Origin: Halopelagius inordinatus | Lineage (GTDB): Archaea > Halobacteriota > Halobacteria > Halobacteriales > Haloferacaceae | Direction: 5' to 3' | Assembly (NCBI RefSeq): GCF_900113245.1 | Contig: NZ_FOOQ01000001.1 | Location: 620,001-684,000, forward strand | DNA length: 64,000 bases | Shown: positions 51,488 to 60,503 of the stretch, piece by piece | Position numbering within the stretch: position 1 is the first letter of the stretch | How the letters are laid out: every line of letters starts with the position of its first letter | Program-made: the position numbers and the translations under genes | The notes under the pieces: generated by a model | The model's input: only the letters and a program-made list of their open reading frames with translations | Told to the model about the DNA's origin: nothing | Database searches by the model: none

Positions 51488-52731
51488 CGGAGACAACGAC
51501 AGACGGCAAGTTCGGCGAGTACGGTGGTCAGTACGTCCCCGAAGCGCTCATGCCCGCGATAGCGGAGTTGACCGACGCCTACGAGCGCTACGTGCTGGAG
51601 AACGAAGACGGCTTCATGGACGAGTTCCGGCGTCGCCTGCGCGACTTCGGCGGGCGACCGACGCCCACGCAACACGCAGAGCGACTGTCGGAGCGATACG
51701 GCTGCGACGTCTACCTGAAACGGGAGGACCTCCTCCACGGGGGCGCGCACAAACTCAACAACGCCCTCGGACAGGTCCTCTTGGCGAAGTACATGGGCAA
51801 AGAGCGAATCGTCGCGGAGACGGGCGCGGGCCAACACGGGACGGCGACGGCGATGGCCGCGGCGCACCTCGACATGCCCTGCGAGGTGTACATGGGTCGG
51901 CGCGACATCAACCGCCAACGACCCAACGTCTTCCGGATGCGACTCAACGGCTCCGAGGTGACGCCCGTCACCGTCGGACGCGGCACCCTGAAGGAGGCGA
52001 TAAGCGAGACGATGCGCGACTGGGCGACGAACGTCGAAGACACCCACTACGTCATCGGGTCGGTCGTCGGCCCGCATCCGTTCCCGGCGATGGTTCGGGA
52101 CTTCCAGTCCGTCATCTCCGAGGAGGCCCGAGAACAGATGCGCGAGAAGACGGACGGTCTCCCCGACTCCGTCATCGCCTGCGCTGGCGGCGGGTCGAAC
52201 ACGATGGGCGCGTTCGCCGAGTTCGTCGGCGACGAGAGCGTCGGACTCTACGCCGTCGAGGCGGGCGGCGACTCCCTCTCCGTGGACGAGGAGGCGGGCG
52301 TCGCTCCGAACTCCGCGTCGCTCTCGACGGGACGCGAAGGCGTCCTCCACGGCGCGCGCACGAAGATTCTTCAGGACCGAGACGGCCAGATTATGGAGTC
52401 ACACTCCGTCTCCTCGGGACTGGACTACGCGGGCGTCGGCCCGGAACTCGCACACCTCGTGGACGAAACTCGGGTGACCGCGGTGAACGTCGACGACGAC
52501 GCGGCGTTGACGGCGTTCCACCGCCTCTCACAGACCGAGGGCATCATCCCGGCACTGGAGTCCGCCCACGCCTTCGCGTATCTCGAAGAACACCACGAGG
52601 AGTTGGGCGATTCGGTGTTGGTGAACCTCTCCGGTCGGGGGGACAAGGACCTCGAATCCGTCATCGAGGAGACGGAGAAACGAGATATCGACATCGCGCC
52701 CGACATGACCGAGTTCGCGGGGGGGTTCTAG
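51484..52731 (+). CDS. trpB: Tryptophan synthase beta subunit
   Basis: Protein of 415 aa. The PLP-binding Lys is in [12 protein letters not shown] (K90), with phosphate loop [15 protein letters not shown] and monovalent-cation region [19 protein letters not shown]. It makes tryptophan from indole and serine and forms an alpha2-beta2 complex with TrpA. It opens with [13 protein letters not shown], typical of TrpB1 (the TrpA-partnered form). Coupled to trpC by a 4-nt overlap, and its stop is followed immediately by the trpA ATG. Confidence 0.96.
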   Translation: MTETTTDGKFGEYGGQYVPEALMPAIAELTDAYERYVLENEDGFMDEFRRRLRDFGGRPTPTQHAERLSERYGCDVYLKREDLLHGGAHKLNNALGQVLLAKYMGKERIVAETGAGQHGTATAMAAAHLDMPCEVYMGRRDINRQRPNVFRMRLNGSEVTPVTVGRGTLKEAISETMRDWATNVEDTHYVIGSVVGPHPFPAMVRDFQSVISEEAREQMREKTDGLPDSVIACAGGGSNTMGAFAEFVGDESVGLYAVEAGGDSLSVDEEAGVAPNSASLSTGREGVLHGARTKILQDRDGQIMESHSVSSGLDYAGVGPELAHLVDETRVTAVNVDDDAALTAFHRLSQTEGIIPALESAHAFAYLEEHHEELGDSVLVNLSGRGDKDLESVIEETEKRDIDIAPDMTEFAGGF

Positions 52732-53574
52732 ATGGCGAACGACGCCCTCGAAGCGGCCTTCGCGGACGGCCCGGCGTTCGTCCCGTATCTGGCGGCCGGT
52801 GACCCCGACTACGACTCGTCGCTCGAGTACGTCGAAGCACTCGCGCGCGGCGGCGCGGACGTCATCGAACTCGGACTGCCGTTCTCCGAACCCGTCGCCG
52901 AGGGACCGACCATCCAAGACGCGGTCGTTCGCTCGTTAGAGGCGGGGATGACGCCCGCCCGCTTCTTCGAGTTCGTCGAGGACCTGGACGTGGACGTGCC
53001 ACTCGTCTGCATGACGTACTACAACCTCATCTACCAGTACGGGGACGAACAGGGGCCGCGTCCGTTCGTCGAGAAGGCCGCCGACGTCGGCCTCTCGGGG
53101 TTCGTCGTCCCTGACCTGCCCGCGGAGGAGGCAGACCCCCTGCGCGAGGCCTGCGACGAGTTCGGGTTGGACCTCGTGTTCATCGTCGCGCCGACGACGC
53201 GCGGCGACCGACTCGACAGGATGATGCAGCGAGTGTCGGGGTACGTCTACGTGCAGGCCCGACTCGGCGTCACGGGCGCGCGCGACGACGTCTCCGGGCA
53301 GACCGAACAGAGCCTCGACAGACTCGAAGCGTACGACGTACCGAAGGCGGTCGGATTCGGAATCAAGACCGGCGACCACGCGGAACGAATCGTCGCCGGC
53401 GGCGCGGACGGCATCATCGTCGGAAGCGCCCTCGTGGACATCGTCGCGGAGGGTCACGAGAACGGCGACGACGCCGAAACGGTCGCCGAACGACTCGAAT
53501 CGCTCGCTCGCGAACTGAAAGCGGGCGCCGAACGTGGGTTCGCGCAACGTGCGCCCCAAGCGGAACGCACATAA
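52732..53574 (+). CDS. trpA: Tryptophan synthase alpha subunit
   Basis: Protein of 280 aa, TIM barrel that splits indole-3-glycerol phosphate into indole and glyceraldehyde 3-phosphate. The block [21 protein letters not shown] holds the two catalytic acids: Glu46 (equivalent to E. coli Glu49) and Glu57 at the position where most enzymes have Asp60. Loop 6 reads [13 protein letters not shown], and the phosphate sites GFGIK and [11 protein letters not shown] are normal. It starts on the base following the trpB stop. Confidence 0.95.
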   Translation: MANDALEAAFADGPAFVPYLAAGDPDYDSSLEYVEALARGGADVIELGLPFSEPVAEGPTIQDAVVRSLEAGMTPARFFEFVEDLDVDVPLVCMTYYNLIYQYGDEQGPRPFVEKAADVGLSGFVVPDLPAEEADPLREACDEFGLDLVFIVAPTTRGDRLDRMMQRVSGYVYVQARLGVTGARDDVSGQTEQSLDRLEAYDVPKAVGFGIKTGDHAERIVAGGADGIIVGSALVDIVAEGHENGDDAETVAERLESLARELKAGAERGFAQRAPQAERT

Positions 53575-53604
53575 CCCGAGGTTGCCACAGTCTCACACAA
53601 TACA

Positions 53605-54399
53605 ATGCACGCAGGACTCGACGCACGACTCGAACGCATCTCGACAGACGGACGATACCTCGTCGTCCCGATGGACCACGGAATCACGCTCGGGCCCGTC
53701 AAGGGCCTCGTAGAGTTGGAAACGACGGTAGACGCCATCACGCGCGGCGGCGCGGACGCCGTCCTCACGCAGAAAGGCGTCGCCCCGCGCGTCCACCCCA
53801 ACAAAAACGGAAAGGGCTACATCGTCCACGTCAACGGGTCGACGGTCATCGGCCCCGACGAGAACGACAAACGCATCACGGGGTCCGTCGAGGAGGCCCT
53901 TCGCTCGGGCGCGGACGCCGTCTCCTTTCACATGAACGTCGGTTCGGAGCACGAACCCGACCAGATGACGCAACTCGGCGAACTGACCGAGAAGGCTCAC
54001 CGCTACGGCGTCCCCGTCCTCGCGATGAACTACGCGCGAGGGTCGGGAATCGACGAACACGACGCCGAGAGCCTCGCGCACGCGGTGCGACTCGCGGAGG
54101 AACTCGGCGCGGACGTGGTGAAGACGGCCTACAGCGGTGACGGCGACTCCTTCGAACGCGTCTGTCAGGCGACGCGCCTGCCGGTCATCATCGCGGGCGG
54201 CAGTCGCGGCACGGACAGAGACACGGTCGAGATGGTCCGCGGCGCGATGGACGGCGGCGCGGCGGGCGTCTCGATGGGACGCTCTATCTTCCAACACGAC
54301 GACCCCGAAGCGATTACGCGCGCGGTGAGCGCCGTCGTCCACGAGGACGCAGACACGGAGAGCGCACTCCGCGAGGCCGGACTCGGCATCGAAGCGTAA
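53605..54399 (+). CDS. aroA': 2-amino-3,7-dideoxy-D-threo-hept-6-ulosonate synthase (archaeal shikimate step 1)
   Basis: Protein of 264 aa of the class I aldolase (DhnA-like) family. LVVPMDHGITLGP contains the conserved Asp, and the Schiff-base Lys lies in ADVVKTAYSGDGDSF. GGSRGTDRDT and GVSMGRSIF bind phosphate. In archaea lacking DAHP synthase it condenses a sugar phosphate and aspartate semialdehyde to the ADH precursor of dehydroquinate. It is 30 nt after trpA and partners AroB' (55149-56333), so the trp and shikimate genes form one supply route to chorismate and tryptophan. Confidence 0.92.
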   Translation: MHAGLDARLERISTDGRYLVVPMDHGITLGPVKGLVELETTVDAITRGGADAVLTQKGVAPRVHPNKNGKGYIVHVNGSTVIGPDENDKRITGSVEEALRSGADAVSFHMNVGSEHEPDQMTQLGELTEKAHRYGVPVLAMNYARGSGIDEHDAESLAHAVRLAEELGADVVKTAYSGDGDSFERVCQATRLPVIIAGGSRGTDRDTVEMVRGAMDGGAAGVSMGRSIFQHDDPEAITRAVSAVVHEDADTESALREAGLGIEA

Positions 54400-55148
54400 A
54401 CTCGGTCGCTCCGTCTCTAATTTTCGCCGCGGAGTCGCGAACGCGGACCCTGCGGCCGAGTGGTTCTGGTTCTCGCTCTCCAGTGCCGTCTCGTCGCTTC
54501 CGGTAGTGGCACGTCTCGGTCCGAGAAGCCTCCGCACCGATTGCCGCCGGTCTCCCGGCTGAACCCGATTTCGTATCGTTCTATCCGGTTTATTCAGACG
54601 CGAGAACGCCGACCCGACGTTCGACCGAACGCCGACGTACACCCTCCGAAACGCGCGTCCGTAGCGTATTCGACTCTCGACCGGGGCGACGCGCGGAGTT
54701 CGGGTCTCGATACGCGAGGAGGCGGATTTCTGCCCGACTCTACCGCGGGCGAACGTTGCGTGGTCTCTGTCGCGCGCGCGGATTCGGACTCTTCGCCGAC
54801 GACCCGAGAGTACGGGGCTGAACCGTCGACTCACGACTCGCGTGCGTCGGTCTCGTTTCGCCGCGCTCTCCATCTCGAAATATCGCCGACGGTCCGGCAG
54901 ACGACTTCGTCGAGACGAGTGTCGACCCTGCACCGGGCTACCGCCGCCGAAATTTTCGAACGGGACCTCTCGCACGTTCGGTTCCGCGCACGGCAGATCC
55001 GTCCACCGAGACCCCTCGCGGACCGAACCCCAGGAAGTAAACTCCCGAACGCTATATCGAATACCCTTCGCCGCTCGGCGGACCCGTCGCTCGGCAATTC
55101 TGTTGAGAGTCGCCACGTTCAAGCCCTACTGACGAGTCAGTCCGCACA
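54400..55148. other. 749-bp spacer with no credible gene
   Basis: Between aroA' and aroB'. Open frames on both strands are rich in Arg/Ser and show no family resemblance. I see no tRNA or rRNA and no transposase remnant. An attttcg T-run follows the aroA' stop (54420-54424), and the probable aroB' TATA-like box gttcaag is at about 55117-55123. A tttatt box (near 54590) could start a transcript, but no product is apparent. Confidence 0.5.
55117..55123 (+). promoter_or_regulatory. TATA-like element for aroB'
   Basis: gttcaag is centred about 29 nt before the ATG at 55149. Confidence 0.35.
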
Positions 55149-56333
55149 ATGACTCGGAGCGTCTGGCTGAAAGCCGACGATGCCGTCGGCGACTGGGAGA
55201 CGAGGAAGCGACGAATCACCGCCGGACTCGAAGCGGGCGTCGATTGGGTGCTCGTAGACGAGGCGGACGTAGAGCGCGTCCGTTCGCTCGGCGACGTGAA
55301 GGTGGCCGCCTTCCGAAACGAATCGGACGTCAGCCTCGTCGACGACGTAGAGGCGGCCGAAGACGAGACGCACGACGCGGACGCCGACGCGTACGTCGTC
55401 GGAAAGGGCGGCGAGGGCGACGGCACGGTGGACCTCCCATCCGATTTCTCGGGCTCTGCGGACCTCACGACGCTCCGCCGCGGCGACGAGAGAGCGAACG
55501 GCGCGTACGTCCGCATCCTCTCGAAGGACCACGAGTCGTTCGCGGAGGAGGCGGCCCGGAACGCCGACCACACCATCGTCGTCGGCGAGGACTGGACGAT
55601 AATCCCGCTCGAGAACCTCATCGCCCGCATCGGCGAGGAGACGGAACTCGTCGCGGGCGTCACGTCAGCCGAAGAGGCCAAGACGGCGTTCGAGACGCTC
55701 GAAACCGGTTCCGACGGCGTCCTCGTCGACAGCGACGACCCCGACGAGATTCGCAAGACGGTCGAGATACGCGACGAGGCCGAACGCGAGACGCTCGACC
55801 TCCGGTGGGCGGAGGTGTCCGCCGTCGAACGCACCGGGATGGCAGACCGAGTCTGCGTCGATACGGGTAACCTAATGGAACACGACGAGGGGATGCTCGT
55901 CGGCAGCATGGGACGGGGCCTCTTTTTCGTCCACGCCGAGACGGCGGAGTCGCCGTACGTCGCCTCCCGGCCGTTCCGCGTCAACGCCGGTGCGGTCCAC
56001 GCCTACGTCCGGACGCCAGACGGCGGAACGAAGTATCTCTCGGAACTGAAAAGCGGCGACGAGGTGCAGGTCGTCGATTCGAACGGCCGGACGCGCGAGG
56101 CTATCGTCGGGCGCGTGAAGATAGAAAAGCGGCCGATGTTCCGCGTCGAAGCCGACGTCGAGGGCGACAGGGTCGAGACGCTTCTGCAGAACGCAGAGAC
56201 GATCAAAGTCCACACGCGCGAGGGCCGAACCGCGGTGACCGACCTCGAACCGGGCGACGAGATTCTCATCTACTACGAACAGACCGCTCGCCACTTCGGG
56301 GAAGTCGTCGAAGAGAGCATCATCGAAAAGTAA
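55149..56333 (+). CDS. aroB': 3-dehydroquinate synthase II (archaeal type)
   Basis: Protein of 394 aa of the archaeal DHQ synthase II family. It opens MTRSVWLKADDAVGDWETRKRR, has a middle NADHTIVVGEDWTIIPLENLIARIG, and GMADRVCVDTGNLMEHDEGMLVGSMGRGLFFVHAE. It converts the ADH product of AroA' to 3-dehydroquinate using NAD. Acidic insertions (VEAAEDETHDADADA) enlarge it, as in other haloarchaea. A membrane zinc-ribbon gene and aroD follow, both on the opposite strand. Confidence 0.95.
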   Translation: MTRSVWLKADDAVGDWETRKRRITAGLEAGVDWVLVDEADVERVRSLGDVKVAAFRNESDVSLVDDVEAAEDETHDADADAYVVGKGGEGDGTVDLPSDFSGSADLTTLRRGDERANGAYVRILSKDHESFAEEAARNADHTIVVGEDWTIIPLENLIARIGEETELVAGVTSAEEAKTAFETLETGSDGVLVDSDDPDEIRKTVEIRDEAERETLDLRWAEVSAVERTGMADRVCVDTGNLMEHDEGMLVGSMGRGLFFVHAETAESPYVASRPFRVNAGAVHAYVRTPDGGTKYLSELKSGDEVQVVDSNGRTREAIVGRVKIEKRPMFRVEADVEGDRVETLLQNAETIKVHTREGRTAVTDLEPGDEILIYYEQTARHFGEVVEESIIEK

Positions 56334-56342
56334 GCGAGTCGC

Positions 56343-56783
56343 CTACTTCGTTTCCGCGCCGTCTAGGTCGGCCAGTTCGATCTTCTCCACGTCGATGGGG
56401 CGCGAGTTCAGTTCCGCCGCGCACCACGGACAGAACGCCACCTGCAGATCGAGTTCGCCGCCGCACCGAGGGCACCGCGGCCCCGAGTCGTCCTGCCGAC
56501 CGCGCGCGGCGACGTAGTAGGCGTCGACCGTGCTGAGAAACAGCAGTGCGAACACCGGCCCGGTCACCTCCGTCGGGAGGGCCGTCGGGTCGGACATAGA
56601 CACCGCCGCGGGGTCCGCGAACGCGAACACGAGGCCGACGCCGATAGCGATGACGACCGTGAACCACGCGACTGCTCTGCGCCACCGTCGGAGGTAGACG
56701 TGACCGGCACCAGCGATACCGACGCTCGCACCGAGTACGCCCACGAGGGCGGCGACCAGTGCTCGCCGACGTGTGTCCGTCAT
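56343..56783 (-). CDS. Membrane protein with C-terminal zinc ribbon (DUF7575-like)
   Basis: Protein of 146 aa. Three hydrophobic segments (ALVAALVGVLGASVGIAGAG, AVAWFTVVIAIGVGLVFAF, VTGPVFALLFLSTVDAYYVA) precede a zinc ribbon at about 104-122 (CPRCGGELDLQVAFCPWC). The C-terminal tail is acidic. A related domain is recalled as DUF7575; the function is unknown. It lies 9 nt from the aroB' stop (convergent) and 26 nt downstream of aroD on the same strand. Confidence 0.82.
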   Translation of the reverse strand: MTDTRRRALVAALVGVLGASVGIAGAGHVYLRRWRRAVAWFTVVIAIGVGLVFAFADPAAVSMSDPTALPTEVTGPVFALLFLSTVDAYYVAARGRQDDSGPRCPRCGGELDLQVAFCPWCAAELNSRPIDVEKIELADLDGAETK

Positions 56784-56809
56784 GTGGTGCCTCGATGCGG
56801 TCCCGCCGC

Positions 56810-57514
56810 TTAAGTGTCCGGTTTTCTTTCCAGTTCTCCGACGAGTCGAGAGAGCGTCTCTAGGGCGTACTGTCCCGGTGCCGTCGCGTCGGCGGGTTGA
56901 ACCGGCGCGTAGCCGATTTTCGACCCGTAGACGGGGGCGACGGCGCGGGTGTGTCGGCCCGCCTCGCCCATCGCCATCGTCGCAACGGTGTCACCCCACG
57001 TCGTCGCGGCGTTCGTCGCGTCGAGGAGGCGCAGGGCGTCGTGGTCGTCCGTCGCCGTCACCGCGACTTTCCCCACGTCGCCCACCGTGGCCGCCCGGTG
57101 GAGTTTCGCGCGGAGTTCCGAACTGGCGGGCGTCCCCTCGAAATCGTGGAACGAGGCGACGACCGACGCGCCGGACTCTCGAACTCGCTCTGCGGCCGTC
57201 TCCCCCCGAGGCGTGAGCAGACTGTCGAGTTCGATATCGACGGCCGCCACCGCGTCTCGTTCGGCCGCCCGTTCGAGCGTCGCCAGTCGTTCGTCGTCGC
57301 CGTCGTCGCAGTCGCCGCCCTCCCAGGCGGCGCGGTTCGTCGCGACGAGGGGAACGTCGGCGTCGTACGCGTCGAGAGCCGATTCGGGGTCGGACGCCGC
57401 GAGGTCCATCCGGAACTCCACGGCGTCTGCGTGTTCCTCGACGGCGGGGTCCGTCGCGTCCGAGAGGTCGGCGGTACACGCCGCGAGGACGAACGAGTCG
57501 AAAGAGAACTGCAT
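56810..57514 (-). CDS. aroD: 3-dehydroquinate dehydratase, type I
   Basis: Protein of 234 aa of the class I TIM-barrel dehydratase family. Glu and Arg of ADAVEFRMDL bind the substrate, the catalytic His is in VVASFHDFEGTP, and the Schiff-base Lys is in VGKVAVTAT. It turns 3-dehydroquinate into 3-dehydroshikimate. A GTTTAG box on the minus strand (near 57540) lies 27 nt before the ATG, giving leaderless expression separate from aroB'. Along with aroA' and aroB' this provides the first three shikimate steps next to trpCBA. Confidence 0.95.
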   Translation of the reverse strand: MQFSFDSFVLAACTADLSDATDPAVEEHADAVEFRMDLAASDPESALDAYDADVPLVATNRAAWEGGDCDDGDDERLATLERAAERDAVAAVDIELDSLLTPRGETAAERVRESGASVVASFHDFEGTPASSELRAKLHRAATVGDVGKVAVTATDDHDALRLLDATNAATTWGDTVATMAMGEAGRHTRAVAPVYGSKIGYAPVQPADATAPGQYALETLSRLVGELERKPDT

Positions 57515-57643
57515 ACCCGAAGACGTGCGGGCGACGACTAAACGCTTGCCCGGCGGGAGAAATCGGCCGGATTCGGTGGGGAACTCGCCCGGCGGTCGCT
57601 CGGAGGAGTAGATAAAACGACGTATCGAAACGGCGTCGTCGGT

Positions 57644-58696
57644 TCAGGCCAGACCGAGACTCTCCTCGGCTTCGAGGAGTTCGTGGTACCGGTTGCGGAT
57701 GGTGACTTCGGAGATGTCCGCGACGTCGCTGACTGCGGCCTGCGTCGTCTTCTCGTTCGTGAGGAGGGCGGCGGCGTAGACGGCGGCGGCCGCGAGGCCG
57801 ACCGGCGACTTCCCGGAGTGGACGCCCTTCTCTTTTGCGTTCTTCAACAGTTGACGCGCGCGCATCTTCGACTCGTCGGAGAGTCCGAGTTCCGAGGCGA
57901 AGCGCGGGACGTACTGTTCCGGGTCGGCGGGCTTGACTTCCAAGGAGAGTTCCCGCGCGATGTAGCGGTACGTCCGTGCGACTTCGCTCTTTTCGACGCG
58001 AGAGACTTCCGTAATCTCGTCGAGCGAACGCGGGACGCCGGCCATCCGCGCGGCGGCGTACGTACAGGACGTGGCGACGCCCTCGATGGACCGTCCGGGC
58101 AACAGGTCGTCGTCGAGTGCGCGGCGGTAGATGACCGACGCCGTCTCGCGGACGTTCTCGGGAAGGCCGAGTGCGGAGGCCATGCGGTCTATCTCGCCGA
58201 GCGCCTGTTTGAGGTTGCGCTCTTTCGAGTCTCGGGTGCGGAAGCGCTCGTTCCACTTGCGGAGACGCTGCATCTTCTGACGCTGGTTCGACGACAGCGA
58301 GTTCCCGTACGCGTCCTTGTCGCGCCAGTCGATGTTGGTCGAGAGACCCTTGTCGTGCATCGTGTTCGTCGTCGGCGCGCCGACGCGGGACTTGCTGTCT
58401 TTCTCTTGGGCGTCGAACGCGCGCCACTCGGGACCCCGGTCCACGGAGTCTTCGGTGATGACGAGTCCGCAGTCGTCACAGACGGTCTCTCCGTGTTCGT
58501 CGTCGGTGATGACGTTGCCGCCGCACTCGGGACACGACAGTTCCTCGTCGGTCGTCTCCGATTCCGTCTCGGATTCGTCCGTCTGTCGCCCCCACTTCTC
58601 TCCCGCGGAGTCGGCACTGCGTTCGTCGCCGGTCCGCTCTGTCGGTTCCTCTCTCGTTCTCGCAGTTCTGCGAGTGAAGGTGCTCTTCTCGCTCAT
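57644..58696 (-). CDS. tfb: Transcription initiation factor IIB (TFB), canonical
   Basis: Protein of 350 aa. It has a disordered acidic N-terminus (residues 1-50) and an intact zinc ribbon (CPEC and CDDC: C55, C58, C73, C76). The B-finger/linker [37 protein letters not shown] follows, then two cyclin repeats ([56 protein letters not shown]). It should recruit RNA polymerase to TATA promoters. It is highly similar in its core to the TFB at 137-1120, which lacks the ribbon cysteines. Divergent from the BtuF-like gene. Confidence 0.95.
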   Translation of the reverse strand: MSEKSTFTRRTARTREEPTERTGDERSADSAGEKWGRQTDESETESETTDEELSCPECGGNVITDDEHGETVCDDCGLVITEDSVDRGPEWRAFDAQEKDSKSRVGAPTTNTMHDKGLSTNIDWRDKDAYGNSLSSNQRQKMQRLRKWNERFRTRDSKERNLKQALGEIDRMASALGLPENVRETASVIYRRALDDDLLPGRSIEGVATSCTYAAARMAGVPRSLDEITEVSRVEKSEVARTYRYIARELSLEVKPADPEQYVPRFASELGLSDESKMRARQLLKNAKEKGVHSGKSPVGLAAAAVYAAALLTNEKTTQAAVSDVADISEVTIRNRYHELLEAEESLGLA

Positions 58697-58858
58697 TGGT
58701 ACAGCGACGAATGCCTCGGCGCGGAAACACGGCTTGAAAAAGCCCGAGGCGGTTCGTATCCCATAGAGCGAGCAAGACTACATAAGACGTTCGGAATCAC
58801 CTTCGAATACGCGACGTACAGCGCTCCACCCACCCGTTTGTGAACGGTTGTCGTTCAT

Positions 58859-58869
58859 GTTTATATAAC
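58859..58869 (+). promoter_or_regulatory. TATA-like element for the BtuF-like gene
   Basis: gtttatataac predicts transcription from near 58890, about 26 nt before the ATG at 58916. Confidence 0.5.
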
Positions 58870-58915
58870 ATTACCGTCGCGTAACTCCTTTGCGCTCACA
58901 CGTCCGAGAGCGGGT

Positions 58916-59680
58916 ATGGAAGACGACCCGGAGAGCGAACGCGGTGGAGACGGGCCGCGCGTCGTCTCACTCGCCCCGAGTGCGACGGCGACGCTCTCGG
59001 CGATGGGTGCCGATGACCTCGTCGTCGGCGTCACGGCGCACTGCGAGACGGAGAGGCCGGTCGTCGGCGGGTGGTTGAACCCCAACTACGACCGCATCGC
59101 GGAGTTGGACCCGGACCTCGTCTGCACCAGCGACGGCCTCCAAGCGGACGTTCGCGACGAACTCGTCGGGCGCGGATTCGACGTCTGCCACGTCGAACCT
59201 GACGGACTGGACGCCGTCGTCGACTCCTTCGAGACGGTGGGGCGCGCGGTCGGACGCCCCGACGCGGGGGCCGAACTCGCGGCCGACGCGCGGGGGCGCC
59301 TCGACGGCGTCCGGCGGTCGGTCCCCGACGAACGCGACGGGCCCCGCCCGGTCGTCTACTGCGAAGAGTGGTCCGACCCTCCGATGGCGGCGGGCAACTG
59401 GGTCCCCGAGGCGGTGGCGACGGCGGGCGGACGCTACCCGTTCGTCTCGCCCGGCGAACGCTCTCGGGAGGCGTCTCGGTCCGCCGTCGAGGCGGCCGAC
59501 CCCGACCACGTCGTGTTGCACGTCTGCGGGCGCGGCGACCGGGTGGACCCGGAGTCGTTCCGAACGCGCGGGTGGAACGTCGACGCGGAGATTCACGTCC
59601 TCGACGACGACCTGTTGAACCAACCGAGTCCGCGACTCATCGAGGGAATCGAGACGCTTTCCGCTCTCCTCTCGGAGTAA
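58916..59680 (+). CDS. BtuF/cobalamin-binding-like protein without a signal peptide
   Basis: Protein of 254 aa with the helical-backbone metal-receptor fold: RVVSLAPSATATLSAMGADDLVVGVTAHCE, IAELDPDLVCTSDG, WVPEAVATAGGRYPFV. It resembles BtuF and related vitamin B12 binders. No signal peptide or lipobox is present; the N-terminus is MEDDPESERGG. It may be a cytoplasmic binding protein or act without an ABC transporter, as no transporter gene is adjacent. The start has a leader of about 26 nt after a strong TATA-like box. Confidence 0.85.
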   Translation: MEDDPESERGGDGPRVVSLAPSATATLSAMGADDLVVGVTAHCETERPVVGGWLNPNYDRIAELDPDLVCTSDGLQADVRDELVGRGFDVCHVEPDGLDAVVDSFETVGRAVGRPDAGAELAADARGRLDGVRRSVPDERDGPRPVVYCEEWSDPPMAAGNWVPEAVATAGGRYPFVSPGERSREASRSAVEAADPDHVVLHVCGRGDRVDPESFRTRGWNVDAEIHVLDDDLLNQPSPRLIEGIETLSALLSE

Positions 59681-59728
59681 TTCGACGAAACCGACACGCA
59701 CATCCCGTCCGACGGGGAACCGGCGGGT

Positions 59729-60235
59729 ATGCGAGTCGCAGTCGGAAGCGGAAATCCGGTGAAGTGCGACGCGACGGAACGCGCACTCGACGACGCGGAC
59801 GTGTCGTCCGTCCCGGTCCCCTCGGGCGTCTCGGAGCAACCGACGGGTATCGCGGAGACGCGGACCGGCGCGGAGAACCGCGCCGTCGCCGCCCTCGAAT
59901 CGGGCGACTACGACTTCGGCGTCGGAATCGAGGGCGGCGTCGCCTCGTTCGAGGGTTCCGCGGACCTCTTTTTGGTGATGTGGGCGGCCGTGACCGACGG
60001 CGAGGCCACGGGATTCGGCGCGGGGCCGAGTCTCCGCCTCCCCGGCCGCATCGCCGACCGAATCCGCGAGGGCGAGGAACTCGGACCGGTGATGGACGAC
60101 GTTCTCGGCACCGAAAACGTCGCGAAGAAACAGGGCGCGGCCGGGGCGTTCACCGGCGGTCGGATGTCGCGGACGGACGCGCTCGAATCTGCGGTGACCG
60201 CGGCGTTCGCGCCGTTTTCGAGCGGGCTATACTAA
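59729..60235 (+). CDS. yjjX: Inosine/xanthosine triphosphatase (DUF84, YjjX-like)
   Basis: Protein of 168 aa. MRVAVGSGNPVKCDATERAL and GIAETRTGAENRAV, then YDFGVGIEGGVA and FLVMWAAVTDG, are diagnostic of the YjjX/DUF84 family (SGNPVK motif), which removes non-canonical ITP and XTP from nucleotide pools. Cytoplasmic. Its stop begins a large nested palindrome shared with the convergent aglD gene. Confidence 0.92.
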   Translation: MRVAVGSGNPVKCDATERALDDADVSSVPVPSGVSEQPTGIAETRTGAENRAVAALESGDYDFGVGIEGGVASFEGSADLFLVMWAAVTDGEATGFGAGPSLRLPGRIADRIREGEELGPVMDDVLGTENVAKKQGAAGAFTGGRMSRTDALESAVTAAFAPFSSGLY

Positions 60236-60501
60236 CCCACCTTTTTCGCTGCGAGCCGACTTCGCCGGCTCTCGGCAAAAGCTGGACCAAACGCACTCCT
60301 TCCTCACTTTGGGCGGCTCCGCCGCCCTCCGTTCAGTCGTCGGCCCGCTCGTTCGCTTCGGTCGCTCGCGGTACGTCGGCGTAGAGCATCCGCGAGCGAA
60401 GCGAGCGGTTCACCGACGGAGCCGCCGAAGGCGGCGAAGTCGGCCTTTTTCCCTCCAGGTTTTTGGAGAGGGTGCGTAGCACCCTCTGCAAAAAGGTGGG
60501 T
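60235..60501. repeat. Nested palindromic spacer between convergent genes, probable bidirectional terminator
   Basis: The outer arms acccaccttttt (60235-60246) and aaaaaggtgggt (60490-60501) are perfect complements. Inside are gccgacttcgcc (60255-60266) with ggcgaagtcggc (60433-60444), a hairpin gggcggc-tcc-gccgccc (60311-60327), a pair tcgctcgcgg/ccgcgagcga (60362-60399), a hairpin gccgcc-gaa-ggcggc (60421-60435, loop gaa) and a hairpin agagggtgc-gta-gcaccctct (60467-60487). The 3-nt-loop hairpins and poly-T/poly-A arms match the element at 33621-33776. Confidence 0.8.
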
Positions 60502-60503
60502 GT

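Noticed and set aside
54460-55152. 230-codon plus-strand frame between aroA' and aroB'
   Set aside because: Low-complexity Arg/Ser-rich translation, no family resemblance and wrong haloarchaeal amino-acid bias (basic rather than acidic); likely a chance open frame.
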